A stretch of DNA of 64,000 nt. Source: Azospirillum sp. TSO22-1. Lineage in GTDB: Bacteria; Pseudomonadota; Alphaproteobacteria; Azospirillales; Azospirillaceae. Under the pieces are notes generated by a model. It did not search any database, was not told the origin of the DNA, and worked only from the letters and a program-made list of their open reading frames with translations. Positions 48,994 through 56,980 of this stretch are shown piece after piece. Each line of letters starts with the position of its first letter. Position 1 is the stretch's first letter. A program made the position numbers and the translations under genes. The DNA lies in assembly GCF_003116015.1 (NCBI RefSeq), contig NZ_LGQZ01000014.1, positions 124,001 through 188,000 on the forward strand, written 5' to 3'.

Positions 48994-49719
48994 ATGTCCC
49001 TCGGCCGATACGATTACGATCAACGTTACCGGCGCCGGTTCCTCACCGGAGTGGTCAAGCTGGGCCTGCTGGCGGCGCTGCTGCTGGGTACCGGGCTGTT
49101 CGCCTACCAGATGGGCGTCGAGCAGATGAAGGGCCGCGACGTCAGCCTGCGCGAGGAGGTCTCCACCCTGTCGCGCCAGAAGGCGGAGTTGGAACTGCTC
49201 GCCGGCCAGATGCAGAACGCCGCCCGCACCGCCGAGGCGCGCGCCGGCGAGATGGAGGCCCGCCTGAAGCGCGAGGTGCCGACCGGCGAGTTGGCCCGCC
49301 TGGCCAAGCTGGTGTCCGAGCGGCTGTCCGCCGGCCTCGACCCGGCGCGCCTCGCCTTCGTCATCGAGCACGCGCAGACCCAGCGCAACTGTCAGGCGCC
49401 GGACAGCAAGCGCTTCGTGCTGGCGACCCCGCTGCTCAAGGCCGGCAACCGCTCCACCACCTTCGGCAACGGCACCATCACGGTGACCGGCGAGGGCCTG
49501 TCGGCCCGCAACGCCCAGGGCCAGCCGGAGAGCTGGTACGATCCGGCGCAACCGGTGCGCATCCGCATCGTCACCCAGGCCGGCAAGGAAACGGTGGTGG
49601 CCGGCCCGCTGCCGCTGCACCAGTCGGTGGTGGTCGACCAGACCGAGCACCGCTTCACCTTTACGCCCGGCCCGCGGTCGTTCGTGGAGGTCACGGCCGA
49701 CCGCTGCCCCTTCCCCTGA
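48994..49719 (+). CDS. Membrane-anchored coiled-coil protein of unknown function
   Basis: A 241-residue protein: basic N-terminus, single transmembrane segment (LGLLAALLLGTGLFAYQM, ~24-41), a coiled coil (REEVSTLSRQKAELELLAGQMQNAA to LKREV, ~52-97) and a C-terminal globular region with TFGNGTITVTGEGLSARNAQG, VRIRIVTQAGKETVVAGPLPLHQSVVVD and the ending FVEVTADRCPFP. The last domain is beta-rich and periplasmic. No family is recognised by eye. It converges with the ydbH operon (ydbL stop three bases after its own). Confidence 0.6.
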   Translation: MSLGRYDYDQRYRRRFLTGVVKLGLLAALLLGTGLFAYQMGVEQMKGRDVSLREEVSTLSRQKAELELLAGQMQNAARTAEARAGEMEARLKREVPTGELARLAKLVSERLSAGLDPARLAFVIEHAQTQRNCQAPDSKRFVLATPLLKAGNRSTTFGNGTITVTGEGLSARNAQGQPESWYDPAQPVRIRIVTQAGKETVVAGPLPLHQSVVVDQTEHRFTFTPGPRSFVEVTADRCPFP

Positions 49720-49722
49720 GTC

Positions 49723-50052
49723 CTACTTCTTCACCCACTTCCCGCCGCTGAGCACGTACTGCCCGGCCGGGGTGCGGTCGATGAGCTGCTGGCCGGCAAC
49801 CGCCTGCACCTTGTCCACCGAAGTGCCGTTGGACGCGGCGATGTCGCGGTAGCGCTGCAGACGCTGGGCGTTCACCTGATCGGCGACGGCCTGTGCAGCG
49901 ACCGGCGCGCCGGGCACCACGCCGACGAGGCCATCCGGGCGCTCGCCCAGCTGTCCTGCCTGCTTGGCGCCGGCCAGCGGATCCTGCGCGAAAGTGGGCA
50001 CCGACAGCCCCAGGCCCAGCGCCAGGGCGAGGAGCGGAAACCAGCGGTTCAT
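49723..50052 (-). CDS. ydbL: YdbL family (DUF1318) periplasmic protein
   Basis: A 109-residue exported protein: signal ALALGLGLSVPTFAQ, then AKQAGQLGERPDGLVGVVPG, AQAVADQVNAQRLQRYRDIAASNGTSVDKVQAVAGQQLIDRTPAGQYVLSGG, the core of DUF1318. In E. coli YdbL belongs with YdbH and YnbE, a system that backs up TamB in phospholipid transport to the outer membrane. It is the last gene of the three-gene unit; its start overlaps the ynbE stop by 4 bases. Confidence 0.88.
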   Translation of the reverse strand: MNRWFPLLALALGLGLSVPTFAQDPLAGAKQAGQLGERPDGLVGVVPGAPVAAQAVADQVNAQRLQRYRDIAASNGTSVDKVQAVAGQQLIDRTPAGQYVLSGGKWVKK

Positions 50053-50279
50053 TGGGCTTTCCCCTTGGGCTTGGCCGGAGTCACGCCGAACAGCGCCGGA
50101 TCGTCCTGGATGGCCTTCTCCAGGTCGCGCTCGACCTTCACCCGCACTTCCTGCTCGATCTTGACGTTCAGGTTGATCTCGATGGGCTTATCCGGCGCTT
50201 CGATCTTGACGGTCGGCGCGCAGGCGGCGATGCACGCTGCCAGGGCTGCCACCGTGAGGCGCGGGGTGGGGTCGGTCAT
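50049..50279 (-). CDS. ynbE: YnbE family outer membrane lipoprotein
   Basis: This 76-residue lipoprotein has signal TVAALAACIAAC with the lipobox cysteine in IAAC (Cys ~20), followed by the invariant APTVKIEAPDKPIEINLN and VKIEQEVRVKVERDLEKAI. YnbE is the outer-membrane partner that builds beta-strands onto the YdbH bridge. Length is a little above the E. coli protein because of a Lys/Pro tail. It overlaps both ydbH and ydbL by 4 bases. Confidence 0.9.
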   Translation of the reverse strand: MTDPTPRLTVAALAACIAACAPTVKIEAPDKPIEINLNVKIEQEVRVKVERDLEKAIQDDPALFGVTPAKPKGKAQ

Positions 50280-51760
50280 GACGGTCCCTTCTTCTCGTAG
50301 TCGAGCATGCGCTCGCGCACCGCGTCGGGGATGCGGTAGGCGTCCAGGCCTTGGCGCAGGATCCGGTCGAGCGCGCCGCTGAGATTAAGGTTCAGCGCCA
50401 CCGGGTGGCCACCGTAGAATTCCGGGTTGGCGCCACGGATGCGCAGGCCGACGCGCATCTCGCCGCCCGCCTCGCCGTCCACGGTCGCGCTGAGGCTCTC
50501 GTAGCGGAAGTCGGTAAGCGCACCGAGCAGCAGCGCCGTCGGGCTGCCTGGATCCCCCTGCAGCCCGGCCGGCGGCGTCGCCGGGTCGTAGCGCAGGGCG
50601 CCCGGTGCGGCGGCCTCCAGAACGCCGCCATCCAGGCGGACCTTGCCGCTGGCGAATCGAATCGGCAGAGTGCCGCGCAGCCGCCCGTCCGCCGAGAGTC
50701 CCTCCAGGCTGGCAAGCGCCAGCACGGTGCCAAGGTCCAGCCCCTCCGCCTCCAGCTCGATGGTGCCCCTCGGCGACTCCAGCGCGATCTCGAATGGTTT
50801 GGCCCGCACGGTGCCGCCCGCCCAGCGCCATTCCGCGCGGTCGATGTCAAGCACGCCGCGCCGCGTCAGCCCCAGCGTCACCACCCCGTCGGTGAGCGGC
50901 AGCCCGACATCGAGCGTCTTCACCGCCAGCGTCTGCCCGCTCGGCAGCACCGGCGGCCACAGGCTCGTCAAGCGCAACACGCCACTCAGCCCGCCGACGC
51001 CGACCGGCCCGGCCGACCCCGCCAGGTCCTCCATCAGCACTTCGCCCGAGGAGGTTAGTCCCTTGCCGTCCCACGCCAGCTTGGCGCGGCCGCTCACCTT
51101 CCCCGCCATGGTGACGACCGCCCCCACGGCACGCGGTACCAGAGCGGCGAGGTTGGGCTGGCCCTCGCGCAGCCGGACAGGTCGCAGACGCAGGTCGGCG
51201 CTGCCGGTACCGCGCGCCGGATCATGGCGGCCCTTCGCCTCCACGGTCACGCCGAGCGCCGTCACCGTTCCAGTGAAAGTCAGTATGTCGCCCTCGGGGC
51301 GCACGACCGCCTCGACCGCGACGGTCAGCGGCCCGCCGGGTGAGTCCAGCACCACGCGGCTGCCGGCCAGCACCAGTTCGTCCGCCGGCAGCGCCGGGAT
51401 GCCCCCACCGCCACCGCGGCCCTGCAGATCCGTCGGCCGCACCGTGATGCCGGAGACGGTGATGCGCTCGGCCCGGCCGCGCAGCAGGGCGCTCCAAGGA
51501 TGGCGCACGGCAACCTGCGTGTCCATACCGGCAGCGCGCAGGTTTAGCCGGCTCTCGGTCACACCCAGGGCGGTCACCTCGGCGGTGGCGTCGCCCAGCC
51601 CGCCCCGGCGCATCACGTAAGTCAAGGCGGTGCCGAGCAGGCCGGGCAGCGTCGCAGCGACGCTCGCCAGCACCGCCAGCGCCACGACACCCGCCACCAT
51701 CCATGCCTGCTTCCGTCGCCGCACCCGCCGTGTCCTCTCGCCGTTCGTGGTGGTGAACAC
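50276..51760 (-). CDS. ydbH: YdbH-like AsmA-family intermembrane phospholipid transport protein
   Basis: A 494-residue protein with an N-terminal transmembrane anchor (VAGVVALAVLASVAATLPGLLG, ~22-43) and a long beta-repeat periplasmic body typical of AsmA-like/TamB-type bridges. The C-terminal DUF3971/YdbH-type end is visible: FRYESLSATVDGEAGGEMRVGLRIRGANPEFYGGHPVALNLNLSG. It is shorter than E. coli YdbH (~880), so the bridge may have fewer repeats. The GTG at 51760 is the likely start; no clear ribosome site. First gene of ydbH-ynbE-ydbL, all overlapping. Confidence 0.85.
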   Translation of the reverse strand: MFTTTNGERTRRVRRRKQAWMVAGVVALAVLASVAATLPGLLGTALTYVMRRGGLGDATAEVTALGVTESRLNLRAAGMDTQVAVRHPWSALLRGRAERITVSGITVRPTDLQGRGGGGGIPALPADELVLAGSRVVLDSPGGPLTVAVEAVVRPEGDILTFTGTVTALGVTVEAKGRHDPARGTGSADLRLRPVRLREGQPNLAALVPRAVGAVVTMAGKVSGRAKLAWDGKGLTSSGEVLMEDLAGSAGPVGVGGLSGVLRLTSLWPPVLPSGQTLAVKTLDVGLPLTDGVVTLGLTRRGVLDIDRAEWRWAGGTVRAKPFEIALESPRGTIELEAEGLDLGTVLALASLEGLSADGRLRGTLPIRFASGKVRLDGGVLEAAAPGALRYDPATPPAGLQGDPGSPTALLLGALTDFRYESLSATVDGEAGGEMRVGLRIRGANPEFYGGHPVALNLNLSGALDRILRQGLDAYRIPDAVRERMLDYEKKGPS

Positions 51761-51853
51761 CCCGGCACCCCACTATCTTCCCTGGGCGGCTTTGCAACCG
51801 CCCGCGTTTCCCCTATCGTCCCTCCGCCGCATCGGCACATCGGAGAGTTTCTC

Positions 51854-52405
51854 ATGTTTCGGTTGGTGCGCATCGCAACGATGGCGCTGCTCAGCGCCTT
51901 TTTCATCGCAGGGGAGGCTTTCGCCTTGGATCCGGAAAACACCCTTTACCTCGACCTGAAGGACGGTCGCGTCGTGATCGAGATGCGCCCCGATCTGGCT
52001 CCCGGCCACGTCGCCCGCATCAAGGAACTGGCCCGCGCCGGCTTCTACGACGGCGTCGTCTTCCATCGCGTCATCGACGGCTTCATGGCGCAGACCGGCG
52101 ACCCGACGGGCACCGGCTCGGGCGGTTCGGGCAAGCCGAAGCTGAAGGCCGAGTTCAACAACGAGCCGCACGTGCGCGGCACCGTGTCGATGGCCCGCAC
52201 GCCCGACCCGAACAGCGCCGACAGCCAGTTCTTCATCTGCTTCGGCCCGGCCTCGTTCCTGGACAAGCAATACACGGTCTGGGGCAAGGTCGTCGAAGGC
52301 ATGGACTTCGTCGACATGATCAAGAAGGGCGACCAGGCGCGCAACGGCAGCGTCAAGGATCCCGACAAGATCATCAAGATGCAGGTCGCGGCCGACGCCA
52401 AGTAA
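51854..52405 (+). CDS. ppiA: Secreted cyclophilin-type peptidyl-prolyl isomerase
   Basis: A 183-residue periplasmic PPIase: signal ATMALLSAFFIAGEAFA, then VVIEMRPDLAPGHVARIKELARAGFYDGVVFHRVIDGFMAQTGDPTGTG, containing the FHRV active-site motif, and SMARTPDPNSADSQFFICFGPASFLDKQYTVWGKVVEGMD. It speeds proline isomerisation in exported proteins. Sequence is a compact PpiA/PpiB type. It diverges from ydbH with a 93-base gap and ends before a strong hairpin. Confidence 0.93.
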   Translation: MFRLVRIATMALLSAFFIAGEAFALDPENTLYLDLKDGRVVIEMRPDLAPGHVARIKELARAGFYDGVVFHRVIDGFMAQTGDPTGTGSGGSGKPKLKAEFNNEPHVRGTVSMARTPDPNSADSQFFICFGPASFLDKQYTVWGKVVEGMDFVDMIKKGDQARNGSVKDPDKIIKMQVAADAK

Positions 52406-52420
52406 GCGTCCCGCAACACA

Positions 52421-52443
52421 CCCCGCCGGCCCGGCCGGCGGGG
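52421..52443. terminator. Convergent-gene hairpin
   Basis: A perfect 10-bp GC stem (52421-52430 with 52434-52443) with a 3-base loop lies between the cyclophilin stop and the kinase stop, which starts at the very next base. No T run; probably a bidirectional terminator. Confidence 0.6.
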
Positions 52444-55119
52444 TCAGGCCATGGCCGTGGTGAAGGCCTTCAGCAGGTCCTTCATGCTCTGCGGCCGGTC
52501 CTGCAAGCGCATGGCGAGGCCGCCCATCAGCACCTTCTCGAACGCCGGCGTCAGCTGCACGCCGACGGCGGAGGGCTTTGGCACGTTGTCGTTCATGAAA
52601 CGCCCGGTGGCGTCCGGCGGCGGCTTGCCGGTCAGCGCGCAGTACATGGTGGCGCACAGCGCATAGACGTCGGTCCACGGCCCCTGCTTGCCGTCCTGCG
52701 AGTACTGCTCGGGTGGGGCGTAACCCGGCTTGAGGATCACCGTCAGGTTGGCCGCCTGCCCGGCCGCGTGGCGCGCCGCGCCGAAGTCCAGCAGCTTGCG
52801 CTCCCCCGATGCGGTCAGGAAGATGTTGTCGGGGCTGATGTCGCGGTGGATCAGGCCCTGGTCGTGCACGGTCTGCAGGGCCTTCATGATCGGCGCCATC
52901 ACCGCCAGCACACGCCGCGCGTCAAGCTTGCCGCCGCTCTCCGCGATGTACTTCTTGAGCGTGCCGCCCTCCAGCAGTTCCATGACGATGTAGGCGGTGC
53001 CGTTCTCCTCGAAGAAATCCTGAACGCCGACGATCTCCTTCACGTCGCGCAGCCGCGCCAGCATCCGCGCCTCGTCGAGAAACTTGGCAAGGCCGGCGGT
53101 GAAACCCTTGGCGTGCTCATCGGAGAACGGAGTCACGTCGGAGCTGCCGGGCACCCGGGAGATCAGGTTGGCCGGGTAGTACTCCTTCACCGCGACCTTG
53201 ACGTGCAGCCGCTCGTCCCAGCCCAGGTAGGTGGCGCCGAACCCGCCCTGCCCCAGCACCCGGCCGACGCGGTAGCGCCCCTGCAAGGCGGTGCCCGGTA
53301 TCAGGTGGATGCCGGGACGGCCGTCGCTACGCTTGGGGTAGCCGCAGGCGGCGCAAGGCTCCGCGGGCACCTTCTGTTCGAAGCAGCTGGCGCAGCGGGT
53401 ATCCTCCAGCGCCGGAGCGGCGGGACGGACGGGCGCCGGAGCGGGAGGCGCCGTGGGGGGGGCGGGCCGCATCGGCTGCGCCACCGTGGGTGCCGTCTCG
53501 ACCGTCGCCACGGTGGCCGGGAACGGCGCGGCGGCGGGGCCCCGGACAGCGGCGACCGGCACCGTCAGGCCGCTCGGCGGCGGCGCCTGCCGCAACCGTT
53601 CAAGCAGTTCGAACAGCCGCCGCACCTCGGCCTGCGCCACGTCGGAGCCCTGCTGGCCGGACAACTCCAACTGGAACTGCGGCTGCTTGGCGATCTCCAG
53701 GATGTGCTGGCGCAGCAGCGGGTAGGCCCCGTCACCGCGCACGAGGCCGGAGGTCGCCAACTCCGCCAGCCGGATGACGCGGCGGCGCAACACCGGCTCG
53801 ACCTGGCGCAGGCGGTGCACCAGCCGGCCGCGCTTGGTGAAATCGTCGACGACGTTGCCCAACCGCTCGGCCAGCCGCCCCCGCACCTCGTCGAGCAGCG
53901 GCGAGCGCCCGATCGCTTCGACCGTGCCGATGATGTGCTGGCGGACGAGATCGAGGTCCGGCGACTGGACGATGACGTTTTCGATCAGCAGTTCGTTGTT
54001 GAGCGCCGCCTCCATCGCCTCGACGATGTCGGGGCGCAGCTTCTCGCCGGCCGGCGAGGATGCCGCAGCGAGCAGGTAGCGCAGCCGGGCGAACAGGTCG
54101 GCCTGAGTCTCGGCGATGGCCAGCACCGACTGCCGGAACGCCGTGGCGCCGCCTTGCTCAAGCCGGCGGGAATAGCGCACCGCCAGCGCTTCGGCCATCG
54201 GCGCGTCGCCGACCACGCCCTCACGGGTCAGCAGCTGGCCCATGACCGCCTTCAGCACCTGGGCGTCGTCCGCCGGCACGCGCCCAAGCGGCTGCGGAGC
54301 GCGCAGGATGCGGCGGATGCGGTCCAGCACCGCGGCCCGCGCCTGCGGCAGCTTGCCCTGCCGGAACATGGCGTTGAGCAGCCCCATGCGGTTCGGACCC
54401 AGCGCCGAGCCCACCGTGGTGCGCCCCAGCAGCAGTTCGCACAGCGTCGTCGCCATGCTCCCCGGCGACAGCGGAGTGCCGTGCAACTCCTGCACCGCCG
54501 CCGCGGAGGACAGGATGTCGGCGAAGCAGCCGTCAACAGCCGCCGCCAGCCGCTCATCGCGGTCCCATTGCAGCAGCTGGTTCAGCCGGTCGAACTTGCC
54601 CGACCACGACCGCAGCGCCGTCAAGTCGAGACTGAGCGCCACACGGAGGTCGTATTCGAAGTTGCCGGTGGGCGTCTTGCCGGGCTCCATGGCCATGATC
54701 TGCTCGACCATGGGGCGGGACTTCGGCAGCTCCGCGAAGGCGATCTGCGCGCCGCGGGCCTTGGTCTGCGTGTCGCCGATGGCGTTCTGGATCGCCAGGC
54801 GGCGCGTGCGCGCGTCCTGCCCGGGCGCTCGGGCCTGCGCCGCCGTCACCTTGATCAGCGCGTTCTCGACCAGTTGCCCCTGCTCCAGCAGCGCCTTCAG
54901 ATGCTTGAGGGAGTGGATGACCTCCGTCGGCGTCAGGATCTGGGAGTCGAGGTGCTGGCGCAGCACGATCCCCATCACGGTGCGCCCAAGCGGCCCGTGA
55001 TAATCGGCCAGCGTCTGGCACACCTCGGCTTCGTCGAGGGAGCCGAGGGTCGCGGGGGGCGGCCGTTGTGCTGCCTTGGGCTCCATGATCCGGAACGATT
55101 GGTGTGCGGAGGCCCCCAT
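52444..55119 (-). CDS. Ser/Thr protein kinase with large N-terminal helical region and zinc ribbon
   Basis: An ~891-residue protein in the reverse order of most bacterial kinases. Residues ~1-540 are mainly alpha-helical with no family I recognise; a Pro/Ala linker and a two-CxxC zinc ribbon (CASC, CAAC) follow at ~570-595. The kinase is the last ~280 residues: GQGGFGATY loop, VAVKEYYP (Lys), DEARMLARL (Glu), HRDISPDN (catalytic Asp and Asn, with Ser where most kinases have Lys), LLDFGAAR and PGYAPPEQ. No transmembrane segment, so cytosolic. Start uncertain: GTG 55143, ATG 55119 or ATG 55086, none with a good ribosome site. Confidence 0.85.
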   Translation of the reverse strand: MGASAHQSFRIMEPKAAQRPPPATLGSLDEAEVCQTLADYHGPLGRTVMGIVLRQHLDSQILTPTEVIHSLKHLKALLEQGQLVENALIKVTAAQARAPGQDARTRRLAIQNAIGDTQTKARGAQIAFAELPKSRPMVEQIMAMEPGKTPTGNFEYDLRVALSLDLTALRSWSGKFDRLNQLLQWDRDERLAAAVDGCFADILSSAAAVQELHGTPLSPGSMATTLCELLLGRTTVGSALGPNRMGLLNAMFRQGKLPQARAAVLDRIRRILRAPQPLGRVPADDAQVLKAVMGQLLTREGVVGDAPMAEALAVRYSRRLEQGGATAFRQSVLAIAETQADLFARLRYLLAAASSPAGEKLRPDIVEAMEAALNNELLIENVIVQSPDLDLVRQHIIGTVEAIGRSPLLDEVRGRLAERLGNVVDDFTKRGRLVHRLRQVEPVLRRRVIRLAELATSGLVRGDGAYPLLRQHILEIAKQPQFQLELSGQQGSDVAQAEVRRLFELLERLRQAPPPSGLTVPVAAVRGPAAAPFPATVATVETAPTVAQPMRPAPPTAPPAPAPVRPAAPALEDTRCASCFEQKVPAEPCAACGYPKRSDGRPGIHLIPGTALQGRYRVGRVLGQGGFGATYLGWDERLHVKVAVKEYYPANLISRVPGSSDVTPFSDEHAKGFTAGLAKFLDEARMLARLRDVKEIVGVQDFFEENGTAYIVMELLEGGTLKKYIAESGGKLDARRVLAVMAPIMKALQTVHDQGLIHRDISPDNIFLTASGERKLLDFGAARHAAGQAANLTVILKPGYAPPEQYSQDGKQGPWTDVYALCATMYCALTGKPPPDATGRFMNDNVPKPSAVGVQLTPAFEKVLMGGLAMRLQDRPQSMKDLLKAFTTAMA

Positions 55120-55263
55120 TGTCGGGGGAACGGGTAAATCCACCGTATACTAGAGGCGCGATCGCAAGAAAAATACCTACATTCTTCGCAATGCGGCGCT
55201 CCCCTTCCCTTCGCAGGTGCGGTACGATTGTGAGCCCCATCCCGGATCGCACGAGGAGCCGAC

Positions 55264-56172
55264 GTGCCCATGACCGACACCCTCGGCCCGGTCGTGCTCC
55301 GGCACGGCCTGATGGAATGCGTTGCGGCGCCGCACATCGGTGGGGCGATCGCCCGGCTGACGCTGTGGGGCGACGACGGCCCGCTGCACCTGCTGCGTCC
55401 GACGCCGGGCAGCGCGCTGGATGGCGGTTCGGCGGCCGATCTCGCCTGCTTCCCGCTGGTTCCCTTCTCCAACCGCATCGCCGGTGGACGTTTCCGCTTT
55501 GAGGGGATGGACGTGGCGCTGCCGCTCAACCACCCGCACTGCACGCATCCGCTGCACGGCCATGGCTGGGAGCATCCCTGGACCGTCGAGGCGCAGGACG
55601 ACACCACGTTGCGCCTGGGATACCGCCACACCGCCGATACCTGGCCCTGGGCATACCGCGCCGCGCAGACCATCACGGTGCGTCCCGACGGCCTGGAGGT
55701 GCGGCTGGAGATCGAGAACGAAAGCGGCCGCCCGATGCCCGCCGGCCTCGGCCTGCACCCCTACCTGCCGAAGCCGCCGGGCACCCGGCTGACGGCCGCC
55801 GTCGGCTCGGTGTGGCTGGGCGACGCCACGTTGCTGCCGCGCGAACGCGCACCGGTGCCGGACCGCTGGGGCTTCCCGGACGGGCGGATCATGGACGAGG
55901 TGGTGGTGGACAACGGCTTCCCCGGCTGGGACGGCCGCGCCGCCGTGGACTGGCCGCACCTCGGACGCCGCTTGGTGATCGAGGCGGACCCGCTGTTCGG
56001 CCACCTCGTGGTTTACGCGCCGCGGGGCGAGGGCTACCTGTGCGTGGAGCCGGTCAGTCACATGATCGACGCCGTCAACCATTCCGAGGAGGCCGACGCC
56101 GGTCTGCGCACCCTGCCGCCGGACGCCAGCCTGTCGGGCACGGTGCGGTTGCGGCTGGAGGCGCTGGCTTAG
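55264..56172 (+). CDS. galM: Aldose 1-epimerase family protein
   Basis: A 302-residue galactose-mutarotase-fold protein: ACFPLVPFSNRIAGGRFRFEG (conserved NR), THPLHGHGWEHPW (catalytic His region), GLGLHPYLPKPPGTRL (second His) and the C-terminal YLCVEPVSHMIDAVNH with the Glu near PVS. Family enzymes interconvert sugar anomers or hexose-6-phosphates. Specificity unknown. GTG 55264 sits five bases after GAGGAG and is preferred over ATG 55270. It diverges from the kinase gene. Its stop overlaps the next gene's stop. Confidence 0.87.
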   Translation: MPMTDTLGPVVLRHGLMECVAAPHIGGAIARLTLWGDDGPLHLLRPTPGSALDGGSAADLACFPLVPFSNRIAGGRFRFEGMDVALPLNHPHCTHPLHGHGWEHPWTVEAQDDTTLRLGYRHTADTWPWAYRAAQTITVRPDGLEVRLEIENESGRPMPAGLGLHPYLPKPPGTRLTAAVGSVWLGDATLLPRERAPVPDRWGFPDGRIMDEVVVDNGFPGWDGRAAVDWPHLGRRLVIEADPLFGHLVVYAPRGEGYLCVEPVSHMIDAVNHSEEADAGLRTLPPDASLSGTVRLRLEALA

Positions 56173-56960
56173 CGGCAGCGCACGAACGTCGCGCCGAAGG
56201 CGAAGGGCTGCTCCAGGCGCAATGCGACGCGGTCCAGGCGCGCGCTCTCGCCCGGCTCCAGGCGCAACGTGCCGCGTGGCGCGGCCCCTTCCCCGGAGAA
56301 GCTCACCCCATCGGACGGATCGTTGCCCGCGAAGGCGACGCGGCCGTCCACCGGAAGCGTCTCGATGCGCGGGTCGCGCAGCGCGAACTGGCCGTCCTTG
56401 CCGATCTCAAGATAGGCGGTGCGGCAGTCGTCTATGGGGCGCCGGGTTGCCGGATCGGCCTTCGCCCAGCGACCGTTCAGCGCCGCCAGCTGCACCGCCC
56501 GGCGCGGCGGCGCGGCGCCGGCGCGCTGCGGCGGCAGCTTGATCGGCTCGGCCTCGGTGATGGTCAACGGCAGCGCCCGCACGCCGTCGCGCTCGCCCTT
56601 CAGATCGGCCTGGAGCTGCACGACGCGCTGCTCCGCCACCCGGGTCAGGCACTCCACGCGATCCTGGGCCCTGGGCGGCGCCTTGAGGTCGGCCGCCGTG
56701 ACCGGGCAGGCCTCGTCACGGCGACGCATCCAGTCGCGCTGGGCGACGACCAGCTTCTCGCGGCGCTCGCCGTTCAGCGCCGCGTCCAGTTCCTTCACCG
56801 CACCGTCGAGCCGTTCTTCCGCCGCGACCAGCGCCTCGTCCTTGCAGATCAACTGGTCGACGGGGCGCTTCGCCTGCGCGCAGTCGGGGCCGACCGCCTG
56901 CGCCGCACCGGCGGCCAGGATCCCAAAGGACAGGGCGAAGGACAGGGCAAGGAGGCGCAT
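56169..56960 (-). CDS. Second LprI-type (DUF1311) secreted protein
   Basis: A 263-residue exported protein: signal ALSFALSFGILAAGAAQA, then an LprI-like domain: GPDCAQAKRPVDQLICKDEALVAAEERLDGAVKELDAAL and VVAQRDWMRRRDEACPVTAADL, with the paired cysteines. The C-terminal ~130 residues hold a GRWAKADPATRRPIDDCRTAYLEIGKDGQFALRD segment that looks like a small beta-domain. Related in its first domain to the gene at 12519-13709. Possibly a periplasmic lysozyme inhibitor, but unproven. Confidence 0.75.
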   Translation of the reverse strand: MRLLALSFALSFGILAAGAAQAVGPDCAQAKRPVDQLICKDEALVAAEERLDGAVKELDAALNGERREKLVVAQRDWMRRRDEACPVTAADLKAPPRAQDRVECLTRVAEQRVVQLQADLKGERDGVRALPLTITEAEPIKLPPQRAGAAPPRRAVQLAALNGRWAKADPATRRPIDDCRTAYLEIGKDGQFALRDPRIETLPVDGRVAFAGNDPSDGVSFSGEGAAPRGTLRLEPGESARLDRVALRLEQPFAFGATFVRCR

Positions 56961-56980
56961 GGAAGCACTCGGGCTGAAAC

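Noticed and set aside
52768-55137. 789-codon plus-strand reading frame opposite the kinase gene
   Set aside because: Long antisense frames are common in high-GC DNA; it is dominated by Arg, Gly, Ala, His and has no domain or ribosome site, whereas the minus-strand kinase motifs are clear.
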